The notes under the pieces are model-generated. The model saw only the letters and a list, made by a program, of their open reading frames with translations. It did no database searches and was not told the DNA's origin. Positions 8,241 through 16,148 of a stretch of DNA of 64,000 bases are shown here, one piece after another. A program made the translations under genes and the position numbers. The stretch lies in NCBI RefSeq assembly GCF_008824185.1, contig NZ_CP044423.1, positions 1,315,501 to 1,379,500 of the forward strand. The letters are read 5' to 3'. Numbering within the stretch: position 1 is the stretch's first letter; every line of letters begins with the position of its first letter. Source of the DNA: Paracoccus pantotrophus (GTDB lineage: Bacteria > Pseudomonadota > Alphaproteobacteria > Rhodobacterales > Rhodobacteraceae).

Positions 8241-8822
8241 GATTGCCCTCGCAACAATATTACGACTGGCCAAGCGATAGCGTAACAATCCTGCCCGGTC
8301 AATTCGCCGCAGCGCAGAGAGAGTTTTTTGCCGCGATCATCGGCGGGCTACTGAATCGGCAGGCGGTTAAGGCCCATTTCTGGGGTTTCGGCACCCATTT
8401 CCCAGGTCATTAGCGCCCATCCGATCGGTTCGATCAGTTATTTTATTTTATTACAATCACTTACCAGACCGGCCTGAAACCGGCAGTTCGGATCGCTCAT
8501 CGCTCTGCCTGACGACCGCCCTTCGGCTCCTCCCGTTGACGAAACAGCCGCTGCCGAAGATGGTCGCAACACGCCCTCCGGGGCTGGCGACCATGCAGAT
8601 GCAGAAGACCGCCGCTCTGGACCCCACCCGTTCCGCCCTTCTCCACCGGCAAGGCACCGCTCTCGCGACCGATGCGGGCTTGGCCTTGAAAGCCGGCCGT
8701 CATGCCTGCCGATTCCGCCCCTGCCATGACCCGCATCCCTTTCGCCGAGACCCGCTTTCCGCTTGCAGGCCGGCCCCAGGCCGAGATCCGGTTGCGCCTG
8801 AGGCGGCCTTGCCGAGAGATCC
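8241..8822. other. Divergent control region between ecm and the response regulator
   Basis: About 580 bases with no gene I can support. Open frames at 8457-8657 and 8536-8862 read as arginine-rich chance frames without ribosome-binding sites. An AT-rich patch near 8435-8460 stands out against the surrounding GC-rich sequence and may mark a promoter. Immediately before the ecm start, on the minus strand, is AATATTGTTGCG (8250-8261), which partly resembles a sequence upstream of ccr at 14487-14503. Confidence 0.5.
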
Positions 8823-8857
8823 GGACATTTTGTCTGTATTTTTTGGACAAACTGTCT
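8823..8857 (+). promoter_or_regulatory. Tandem operator GGACA-N3-TGTCT upstream of the response regulator
   Basis: Two copies of a dyad motif, GGACATTTTGTCT (8823-8835) and GGACAAACTGTCT (8845-8857), with centres 22 bases apart, that is, on the same DNA face. They lie 80-115 bases before the response-regulator start. The same dyad occurs twice, 21 bases apart, upstream of the MFS transporter at 14175-14208. This is probably the binding site of the response regulator encoded here. Confidence 0.7.
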
Positions 8858-8937
8858 GTTGATCTTTTGTTCTGGATTGCGCGGAATGCTTGCCAGGGAG
8901 CGGTTCCCGGTGCGACTGTCCGGGCAGGGAGCGCAGC

Positions 8938-10308
8938 ATGGCAGGCGAGAACGACCCCCGTGCCGTGCCGGCCGCCGCCGATGGCGGGGCGCTGGCGCAG
9001 GCGACGATCCTGGTGATCGAGGACGAACCGGGGATGCGCCATTTCCTGGAACGGATCCTGGCGCCCAAATGCCGCGGCCTCCGGCTGGCGGCGAATACGG
9101 CCGAGGCCAGCAGGCTGATCGCCGAGACCGATTTCGACCTGGTGATCCTCGACAACATGATGGAGGGGCAGCGCGGCGTGGAATGGCTGCGCGACCAGCG
9201 GGCCCTGGGCTTCTTTCCGCCCGCGATCATGACCACCGGCCATGCCGACCTGGAAACGGCGATCCGGGCCGTGCAGGCCGGCGCCTCGGATTTCCTGCTG
9301 AAGCCGTTTCGCACCAACCAGCTGCTGGCGGCGGCGGCGCGCTGCCTGGACCGCGAAAGGCTGCGGCGCGAGAACCTGGTGCTGCAGCAGGAGCTGCGCA
9401 ACAATGTCGACCTGGGCCGGATGCGCGAGGAGCTGATCGGCAGCTCGCCCGCCATCGAGCGGGTGCGCCAGCTGATCGCGCGCGTCGCGGCGGCGCCCAG
9501 CTCGGTGCTGGTCACCGGCGATTCCGGCACCGGCAAGGAGGTCGCGGCGCGAATGATCCACGCGCTGTCGGACCGGGCCGAGATGCCCTTCGTCGCGGTG
9601 AACTGCGCCGCGATCCCGCCCGACATGCTGGAGGACGAGCTGTTCGGCCATGTCCGGGGCGCCTTTCCCGGCGCCGACCGCGACCGCGAGGGGCTGTTCG
9701 CCTCGGCCCGCGGCGGCACGCTGTTCCTGGACGGGGTCGCCGAACTGCCGGTCGGCCTGCAGGCCAAGCTGCTGCATGCCATCGACGACCGCCGCATCCG
9801 GCCGCTGGGCTCCGAGCGCGAGACCGTGGTGGACCTGCGGCTGGTCTTTGCCGCCAGCACCGACCTGGACCGTGCCGTGGCCGAGGGGCGGCTGCGGGCC
9901 GACCTGCTTTACCGCATCAACGTGCTGCATATCGCGATGCCGCGACTGGCGGAACGCGGCGGCGACATGTTCGACCTGGCCGCGCTGTTCATGGAGGGGC
10001 TGTCGCGCAAGCTGGGGCTGCCGGCGGTGCCGATCACCCCCGAGGTGCGGGCGAACATGGCCGCCTATGACTGGCCCGGCAATGTGCGCGAATTGCGCAA
10101 CGCCGTCGAGCGGGCGCTGATCCTGGGCCGGTTCACGCCGCTGACCGCCACCCTCGGCGGCCGCGACGGCCCGACCCTGGCCGAGATCGAGCGCCGCGCC
10201 ATCCTGGGCACGGTGGCCGCCTTCGACGGCGACCGCGAGGCGGCGGCGGCGCGGCTGGGCATCTCGCGCAAGACCATCGACCGCAGGCTGGCGGACTGGA
10301 ATGGCTGA
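8938..10308 (+). CDS. NtrC-type response regulator with atypical AAA+ domain
   Basis: Two-component response regulator, 456 aa. The receiver domain (about 20-135) has acidic residues E28/D29, phospho-acceptor D72 in VILDNMM and K122 in LKPF. The AAA+ domain (about 165-400) has Walker A GDSGTGKE at 194-201. The loop that normally reads GAFTGA is GAFPGA (241-246), and the Walker B motif reads LFLDG rather than LFLDE, so the catalytic Glu is replaced by Gly at 266. A Fis-type helix-turn-helix (AAAARLGISRKTIDRRL) ends the protein. The start at 8938 follows CAGGGAG. It overlaps the kinase gene by 8 bases. It probably cannot remodel sigma-54 polymerase and may act as an ordinary activator or repressor. 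Confidence 0.9.
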   Translation: MAGENDPRAVPAAADGGALAQATILVIEDEPGMRHFLERILAPKCRGLRLAANTAEASRLIAETDFDLVILDNMMEGQRGVEWLRDQRALGFFPPAIMTTGHADLETAIRAVQAGASDFLLKPFRTNQLLAAAARCLDRERLRRENLVLQQELRNNVDLGRMREELIGSSPAIERVRQLIARVAAAPSSVLVTGDSGTGKEVAARMIHALSDRAEMPFVAVNCAAIPPDMLEDELFGHVRGAFPGADRDREGLFASARGGTLFLDGVAELPVGLQAKLLHAIDDRRIRPLGSERETVVDLRLVFAASTDLDRAVAEGRLRADLLYRINVLHIAMPRLAERGGDMFDLAALFMEGLSRKLGLPAVPITPEVRANMAAYDWPGNVRELRNAVERALILGRFTPLTATLGGRDGPTLAEIERRAILGTVAAFDGDREAAAARLGISRKTIDRRLADWNG

Positions 10309-12310
10309 GGCGGCGCGGCCAATCCGCCATTCCGTCCGCCACAAGCTGCTGGCCATCGCCCTGCTGCCGGTGCTGGTGATCCTGCCGGTCCTGCTGGGGC
10401 TGACCATGTATCAATGGTCGCTGAAATTCGACCGGCTGCTGCTGGTCAAGGTCAACAGCGACCTGACCGTGGCCAGGCAATACCTGGACCATATCCTGGA
10501 CACGACCGGCGAGCGGATCGAGATGCTGGCGCGCTCGGCGGAATTTTCCCGCACGACCGACATGGCGGCGCTGCTGGACAGGCAGCGCCGGCGGCTGGGG
10601 CTGGACTACCTTTACCTGGCCGGGCCGGACGGGCGGATCCTGGCCGCCAGCCCCGCCGGGGCCCGGCCCGGCCCGCCGGCAGGGCCGGCCCCGGCGCGGG
10701 GGGCGCGCAGCACGCTTGCCCTGCTCGAGCGGGAGCAGCTGCGCGCCATTGCCCCTGCCCTTGCCGCCCGGGCCGAGATGAGCCGGCCGCGCGACGCTGT
10801 CGCGGGCGGCTCGGCGGCGGAAACCCGGGGCCTGGTCGCGCAATCCGTCGTCGCGGCCAGGCTGCCCGGCTCCGGCAGCGACCCCGGCGGCGGCACTGGC
10901 GGCGGCGGGGCGGTGATGGTCGCGGGCCTGCTTCTGAACGGCAACCTTTCCGTCGTGGACAGCATCAACGCGCTGGTCTACCCGCCCGGCAGCCTGCCCG
11001 AGCAAAGCCGCGGCACCACCTCGCTGTTCCTGGGCGACCTGCGGATCGCGACCAATGTCACCGATGCCGGCGGCGCCCGGGCCCTGGGCACCCGCGCCTC
11101 GGCCGCGGTGCGCGAGCGGGTGATCGGCCGGGGCGAGGTCTGGCTGGACCGGGCGCTGGTGCTGGAGCAATGGTATGTCTCGGCCTATGCGCCGCTGCGC
11201 GACGGGGCCGGCAAGGCCATCGGCATGATCTATGTCGGCATCCTCGAGCAGCCCTTTGCCGAGGCCAAGCGCCGTACCCTGGCCTGGGTGCTGGCCGGCT
11301 TCCTGCTGGCGGCGCTGGTGACGGTGCCGGTGTTCCTGCTTTGGGCGCGCAGCATCTTCCGGCCGCTGGAGCGGATCGGCGCGACCTTCGACAGGGTCCG
11401 GGCCGGCGACCTGGCGGCACGCACCGGCGTCACCCGCGGCGATGACGAGATCGGCGCGCTTGCCCTGGCACTCGACGGGGTGCTGGCGCGGCTGCAGGAA
11501 CACGACCGGCGGCTGCGCGCCTGGAACAGCACCCTGAACCGGCGCGTCGAGGCGCGCACCGCGGCCCTGCACCGGGCCGCGCGCGAGCTGGAGGCCGCGA
11601 CCTACCAGCTGGTGCAATCCGAAAAGCTGGCCGCCCTGGGCGAGATCTCGGCCGGGATCGCGCATGAGGTGAACAATCCGCTCGCGGTGATCCAGGGCAA
11701 CCTGGACGTGCTGCGCGAGACCCTGGGCCCGGCCGCCGCCCCGGCCGAGACCGAGCTGCGGCTGATCGACGAACAGGTGCAGCGCATCTCGCAGATCGTG
11801 ACCCAGCTGCTGGACTTCGCGCGGGCAGACCAGCCCGGCACCGATCCCGCCGCCGATCCTGGCACCGATCCGGCCCGGGCCCTGGCCGATTGCCTGCCGC
11901 TGGTGGGGCATATGCTTGCGCGCTCCTCGGTCGCGCTGCGCCAGGACATCCGCGCGACCCGGGCGGTCCGCATCGGCCGCATCGCCTTGCAGCAGGTGCT
12001 GGTCAACCTGATCGTCAACGCGGTCCATGCCATGCCGGAGGGCGGCGAGATCCGCATCCTCGGGCGGAACGAGGATCGCGGCGGCGCGCCGGGGGTGCTG
12101 CTGGAGGTCGCCGACGATGGCGAGGGCATCCCGGCGGCGCTTCAGGAGCGCCTGTTCGACCCCTTCGTCACTGGCCGCGCGGGCCGCGGCGGCACCGGCC
12201 TGGGCCTGTCGATCTGCCGCAGGCTGATCGAGCGGCAGGGCGGCAGCATCGCCGTCAGCAGCGGCAGCGGCGGCGGCAGCAGCTTCCGCATCTGGCTGCC
12301 CGCGGCGTGA
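10301..12310 (+). CDS. Membrane sensor histidine kinase (DctB-like architecture)
   Basis: Sensor kinase of the two-component system, 669 aa, inner membrane. Order: a membrane helix near 16-38; a periplasmic Cache-like sensor region to about 320, interrupted by Pro/Gly-rich loops; a second helix near 325-345; a HAMP linker; a coiled segment; and the HisKA domain with phospho-acceptor H455 (GIAHEVNNPLAV). The ATPase domain has the N box (NLIVNAVHAMPEGG), the G1 box (DDGEGIP) and the G2 box (GRGGTGLGLSICRRL). The start overlaps the response-regulator gene by 8 bases, so they form one operon. A Cache sensor beside an OFA transporter suggests detection of a small carboxylate, which is inference. 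Confidence 0.92.
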   Translation: MAEAARPIRHSVRHKLLAIALLPVLVILPVLLGLTMYQWSLKFDRLLLVKVNSDLTVARQYLDHILDTTGERIEMLARSAEFSRTTDMAALLDRQRRRLGLDYLYLAGPDGRILAASPAGARPGPPAGPAPARGARSTLALLEREQLRAIAPALAARAEMSRPRDAVAGGSAAETRGLVAQSVVAARLPGSGSDPGGGTGGGGAVMVAGLLLNGNLSVVDSINALVYPPGSLPEQSRGTTSLFLGDLRIATNVTDAGGARALGTRASAAVRERVIGRGEVWLDRALVLEQWYVSAYAPLRDGAGKAIGMIYVGILEQPFAEAKRRTLAWVLAGFLLAALVTVPVFLLWARSIFRPLERIGATFDRVRAGDLAARTGVTRGDDEIGALALALDGVLARLQEHDRRLRAWNSTLNRRVEARTAALHRAARELEAATYQLVQSEKLAALGEISAGIAHEVNNPLAVIQGNLDVLRETLGPAAAPAETELRLIDEQVQRISQIVTQLLDFARADQPGTDPAADPGTDPARALADCLPLVGHMLARSSVALRQDIRATRAVRIGRIALQQVLVNLIVNAVHAMPEGGEIRILGRNEDRGGAPGVLLEVADDGEGIPAALQERLFDPFVTGRAGRGGTGLGLSICRRLIERQGGSIAVSSGSGGGSSFRIWLPAA

Positions 12311-12325
12311 CCGGCAAGAGCCCCT

Positions 12326-12350
12326 GCGGCCATGCCGGCGCCATGGCCGC
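12326..12350. terminator. Possible hairpin between convergent genes
   Basis: GCGGCCAT (12326-12333) and ATGGCCGC (12343-12350) form an 8-bp stem with a 9-base loop in the 58-base gap between the kinase stop and the convergent MFS stop. No T run follows on either strand, so intrinsic termination is uncertain. Confidence 0.3.
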
Positions 12351-12368
12351 CGATGCCGGGCGGCCGGT

Positions 12369-14021
12369 TCATCCGAACAGCGCCGCCGTCTTCATCGCGG
12401 TCATCCACACGCCCCAGGCCAGCGGGATGCAGACCGCCGCCCAGGCCAGCAGCGCAGCAAGGTCGAAACGCCCGCGGTCGATGCCGAACGACCCGCTCTG
12501 GACAGGGCCGGCCGTGGCGGCGCTGGCCTGCAGGGCCGCGACCGCTTCGGGCTTCATGAACCATTTCTCGTCCAGCGGCCGCACCAGGGCGTTGCAGACG
12601 AGGCCCAGGGCAAGAAAGCCCGCGAGAATGTACATGGTATAGTCATAGGCCTGCGCCCGCGGCACGCCGGCCGCGATCTGCGCCTCGCGCAAATAGTTGA
12701 CCACCACCGGACCGACGATCCCCGCCGTGGCCCAGGCGGTCAGCAGCCGGCCATGGATCGCGCCCACGAACTGCGTGCCGAAGACATCCGCCAGATAGGC
12801 CGGCACGGTCGAAAACCCGCCGCCATACATCGAGATGATGACGCAGATCATCGCCACGAACAGCACCTGGTTGCCCGAATGCGCCGCGCTTGGCGCCAGG
12901 GTGTAAAGTACGATCCCCAGCCCGAAGAAGATGAAATAGGTGGTCTTGCGCCCCAGCCGGTCCGAGGCCGAGGCCCAGCACAGCCGCCCGGCGATATTGA
13001 ACAGCGACAGCAGCCCCGCGAAGCCGGCGGCAATCGCCGCGACCGCCGCCTTCTGGCCCGCATCCAGCTGGGTGAAGCCCAGATCGGGCCGTCCGACCAG
13101 GCGGCCGGCAAAGATCTCCTGCAGCATCGGCGACGCCATGCCGATCACCCCGATCCCGGCCGAGACATTCAGGCACAGCACCAGCCAGATCAGCCAGAAT
13201 TGCCGCGTCTTGTGCGCATCCCCCACATGCACATGATGCTGGGTGATCATCTCGCCCCGAGGCGCGCGCGCCTTGGGCTGCCAGCCTTCGGGCTTCCATC
13301 CCGCGGGCGGCACGCGATAGCCGAACGACCCGGCCATCATGAACACGAAGTAAATCGCGGCCATGACGAAGAAGGCCTGCCAGACGCCGACCTCGGTCGG
13401 GGACTGGAAATGGTTCATCAGCCGGTCCGCCAGCGGCGCCCCGATCATCGCGCCGCCGCCAAAGCCCATGATCGCCATTCCCGTCGCCAGGCCGCGCCGG
13501 TCCGGGAACCACTTGATCAGCGTCGAGACCGGGGAGATATAGCCAAGCCCCAGCCCGATCCCGCCGATAAAGCCCGAGCCGAGCCACATGAGCCAAAGCT
13601 GATGGCTCATCACCCCGATGCCCGAAATGACCATGCCGCCGCACCAGCAGAATGCCGCGACGACCCCGGCCTTGCGCGGCCCCGCCGTTTCCAGCCACCC
13701 GCCCCACAGCGCCGCCGAGGAGCCCAGCAGAACGAAGAACAGCGTATAGATCCAGCCCAGATCCGCGATGCGCCAGTCGCAACTGGTCGTCACCAGCGCC
13801 GCAAGGACGCTCATCCCTTCGCAGACAACAGGCGCGCTGAGGCCGATGGCCCGCGACAGGGGCAGCCAGAACACCGAAAAGCCGTAGGCCATGCCGATAC
13901 ACAGATGAATCGCCAGCGCGGTTGGCGGCACCAGCCACCGGTTGAAGCCAGGCTGCGCAATCGTGCGCTCGCGAGACAGTAATGGCGTTCGGAATCCCGT
14001 AGCGTCTTCTATGGCTGTCAT
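12369..14021 (-). CDS. MFS transporter, oxalate:formate antiporter (OFA) family
   Basis: Inner-membrane transporter of 550 aa with about 12-14 hydrophobic helices. It resembles the OFA branch of the major facilitator family: FNRWLVPPTALAIHLCIGMAYGFSVFWLPLSRAIG near the N-terminus, GLGLGYISPVSTLIKWFPDRRGLATGMAIMGFGGGAMIG in the first half, and a PAYLADVFGTQFVGAIHGRLLTAWA segment in the second. OFA members move small carboxylates; the substrate here is unknown. The start at 14021 follows GGGAGGGAAGCG. It converges on the kinase gene, and its promoter region has the same tandem dyads as the regulator promoter. Its place between ecm and ccr fits import of a substrate that enters at acetyl-CoA or C4 level. 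Confidence 0.88.
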   Translation of the reverse strand: MTAIEDATGFRTPLLSRERTIAQPGFNRWLVPPTALAIHLCIGMAYGFSVFWLPLSRAIGLSAPVVCEGMSVLAALVTTSCDWRIADLGWIYTLFFVLLGSSAALWGGWLETAGPRKAGVVAAFCWCGGMVISGIGVMSHQLWLMWLGSGFIGGIGLGLGYISPVSTLIKWFPDRRGLATGMAIMGFGGGAMIGAPLADRLMNHFQSPTEVGVWQAFFVMAAIYFVFMMAGSFGYRVPPAGWKPEGWQPKARAPRGEMITQHHVHVGDAHKTRQFWLIWLVLCLNVSAGIGVIGMASPMLQEIFAGRLVGRPDLGFTQLDAGQKAAVAAIAAGFAGLLSLFNIAGRLCWASASDRLGRKTTYFIFFGLGIVLYTLAPSAAHSGNQVLFVAMICVIISMYGGGFSTVPAYLADVFGTQFVGAIHGRLLTAWATAGIVGPVVVNYLREAQIAAGVPRAQAYDYTMYILAGFLALGLVCNALVRPLDEKWFMKPEAVAALQASAATAGPVQSGSFGIDRGRFDLAALLAWAAVCIPLAWGVWMTAMKTAALFG

Positions 14022-14174
14022 CGCTTCCCTCCCCTGAAATAGACTGCGTGTGGCATCCGGAGTGGATCGCAAGATCCGTGTCGCCCCGCCCCTTCCTGAG
14101 GATCAAGGCCCGTCGCAAGACCCTCCCCCTTGGGTCGCGCAGGCAGTTTCTGAATTGAAGATATTGATTTCAAT

Positions 14175-14208
14175 GGACAATATGTCCATCCGGCCGGACA
14201 AGTTGTCC
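14175..14208 (-). promoter_or_regulatory. Tandem operator GGACA-N3-TGTCC upstream of the MFS transporter
   Basis: Two perfect dyads, GGACAATATGTCC (14175-14187) and GGACAAGTTGTCC (14196-14208), with centres 21 bases apart. They lie about 155-190 bases before the MFS start and about 385 bases before ccr, which diverges. They match the pair upstream of the response regulator at 8823-8857 and are the better-conserved copies. Confidence 0.72.
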
Positions 14209-14591
14209 AAGCCCGTCATAAAGCCGAGCGATGACGCGCCCTGGCGAGCTAAATGAATGAATTATTCCATTGCCGCGGCGGACATCGGTTTTCCGCTCGG
14301 CCGGACACCGGCGCGGGAAGCCCGGCCCTGCACCGTCCGGCTGCTGGCCAAGGCCCGACCGGGGTGGCAGCGGGACGATCGACAAGGCCTTGGAAATGCC
14401 CGCGCAAGGGACGAGGCGCGGGTCTCCGCTGCATCGCGGCGGTTCGCAGATTCGTTACGACAGATTATTACAATTTCCGCGTCAGGAATATTGCAATGTT
14501 GCGCAGACCCTCTTACAACCGGCTCTGCAACCCGCACTGATTCTGCGCCGCGGCGGAAGCCCGGCGGAAAGCGGCAAAAGAGGACTCTGAG
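14209..14591. other. Promoter region upstream of ccr; no gene
   Basis: About 380 bases without a supportable gene. Frames running into ccr (for example from 14257) are out of frame with it and have no ribosome-binding site. The stretch 14458-14520 is locally AT-rich, contains AATATTGCAATGTTGCG (14487-14503) and is the likely ccr promoter. A GAG(G)A site just before the ccr ATG serves translation. Confidence 0.5.
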
Positions 14592-15881
14592 ATGGCCCTG
14601 GACCAACCCACCCCGATCGCGCCCTATGACGCACCGGAAAAGGATCTCTACGAGATCGGCGAGATGCCGCCTCTGGGCTATGTGCCCAAGCAGATGTACG
14701 CCTGGGCCATCCGCCGCGAACGTCACGGCGAGCCCGACAAGGCGATGCAGGTCGAGGTGGTGGAAACTCCCGCCATCGACAGCAATGAGGTGCTGGTCCT
14801 GGTGATGGCGGCGGGCGTCAACTACAACGGCATCTGGGCCGGCCTCGGGGTGCCGATCAGCCCCTTCGACGGCCATGGCGCGCCCTATCACATCGCGGGC
14901 TCGGACGCCTCGGGCATCGTCTGGGCGGTGGGCGACAAGGTCAAGAACTGGAAGGTCGGCGACGAGGTCGTCATCCATTGCAACCAGGACGACGGCAATG
15001 ACGAGGAATGCAACGGCGGCGACCCGATGTATTCGCCCAGCCAGCGCATCTGGGGCTACGAGACGCCGGACGGCAGCTTCGCCCAGTTCACCCGCGTGCA
15101 GGCCCAGCAGCTGATGAAGCGCCCGCGCCACCTGACCTGGGAGGAATCGGCCTGCTACACGCTGACGCTGGCCACCGCCTACCGGATGCTGTTCGGGCAC
15201 GAGCCGCATGAGCTGAAGCCGGGCATGAACGTGCTGGTCTGGGGCGCCTCGGGCGGGCTTGGCAGCTTCGCGATCCAGCTCATCAACGCCGCCGGCGCCA
15301 ATGCGGTCGGCGTCATCAGCGACGAGGACAAGCGCGACTTCGTCATGTCGCTGGGCGCCAAGGGCGTCATCAACCGCAAGGACTTCAAGTGCTGGGGGCA
15401 ACTGCCCAAGGTGAACACGCCCGAATACAAGGAGTGGTTCAACGAGGTGCGCAAGTTCGGTAAGGCGATCTGGGACATCACCGGCAAGGGCAACAATGTC
15501 GACATCGTCTTCGAACATCCCGGCGAGGCGACCTTCCCGGTCTCGACCTTCGTCTGCAAGAAGGGCGGCATGGTGGTGATCTGCGCCGGCACCTCGGGCT
15601 TCAACTGCACCTTCGACGTGCGCTACATGTGGATGCACCAGAAGCGCCTGCAGGGCAGCCATTTCGCGCATCTGAAACAGGCCAGCGCCGCCAACAAGCT
15701 GATGCTGGAACGCCGCATCGACCCCTGCATGTCCGAGGTCTTTCCCTGGGCCGAGATCCCGGCCGCGCATCTGAAGATGCTGCGCAACGAACACAAGCCC
15801 GGCAACATGGCGGTGCTGGTGCAGGCCCCCGTGACCGGGCTGCGCACCTTCGAGGACGCGCTGGAGGCGGGGCGCCGCTGA
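14592..15881 (+). CDS. ccr: Crotonyl-CoA carboxylase/reductase
   Basis: Reductive carboxylation of crotonyl-CoA to (2S)-ethylmalonyl-CoA with NADPH and CO2, the committing step of the ethylmalonyl-CoA pathway. 429 aa, the usual size. A medium-chain dehydrogenase/reductase fold without zinc. Signatures seen: GVNYNGIWAGLGVPIS near residue 75, containing the CO2-pocket Asn; IWGYETPDGSFAQF with the family Glu; the NADPH loop GASGGLGSFAIQL near 218-230; and WMHQKRLQGSHFAHL with the CO2-binding His. An AGAGGA site precedes the ATG. A strong terminator follows. Its partner enzyme ecm is encoded at 6282-8240. Confidence 0.97.
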   Translation: MALDQPTPIAPYDAPEKDLYEIGEMPPLGYVPKQMYAWAIRRERHGEPDKAMQVEVVETPAIDSNEVLVLVMAAGVNYNGIWAGLGVPISPFDGHGAPYHIAGSDASGIVWAVGDKVKNWKVGDEVVIHCNQDDGNDEECNGGDPMYSPSQRIWGYETPDGSFAQFTRVQAQQLMKRPRHLTWEESACYTLTLATAYRMLFGHEPHELKPGMNVLVWGASGGLGSFAIQLINAAGANAVGVISDEDKRDFVMSLGAKGVINRKDFKCWGQLPKVNTPEYKEWFNEVRKFGKAIWDITGKGNNVDIVFEHPGEATFPVSTFVCKKGGMVVICAGTSGFNCTFDVRYMWMHQKRLQGSHFAHLKQASAANKLMLERRIDPCMSEVFPWAEIPAAHLKMLRNEHKPGNMAVLVQAPVTGLRTFEDALEAGRR

Positions 15882-15901
15882 CCCCGATCCCGGCGCATGC
15901 G

Positions 15902-15937
15902 GACCGCCCGGCGCGAGAAGGCGCCGGGCGGTCTTTT
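15902..15937 (+). terminator. Rho-independent terminator of ccr
   Basis: Perfect 13-bp stem GACCGCCCGGCGC (15902-15914) with its complement at 15921-15933, a 6-base loop (GAGAAG), then CTTTT-type T-rich sequence. It lies 20 bases after the ccr stop. Confidence 0.9.
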
Positions 15938-16053
15938 CCTTGCCAAGGCCGCGACAAAAAGCCGCTGCCTTGGCAACGGGCAGAAGGCAATCGCGCTAAC
16001 CACTGATATTCATGGGATTATTCCCAACGCCCGCCGACGTTACGCCAAAAAAA

Positions 16054-16068
16054 CGGGCATTTTGCCCG
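16054..16068. promoter_or_regulatory. Palindrome upstream of gdhA
   Basis: CGGGCA-TTT-TGCCCG, a perfect 6-bp dyad 80 bases before the gdhA start, inside the only AT-richer stretch (16010-16075) between ccr and gdhA. It could be an operator or the hairpin of a leader. No known site is recognised. Confidence 0.3.
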
Positions 16069-16148
16069 AATATTGCTCTTGCCCCATTCAAACTGCCCGC
16101 ACCTTGGGCTAAGGAGCCCTCCGACCCCAAGGGAAAGGATTCCGCGAC

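Noticed and set aside
14069..14083. Sigma-54-like -24/-12 box (CGACAC-N5-TTGC) before the MFS gene on the minus strand
   Set aside because: The essential GG of the -24 element is GA, and the adjacent regulator lacks GAFTGA and the Walker B Glu, so sigma-54 dependence is not supported.
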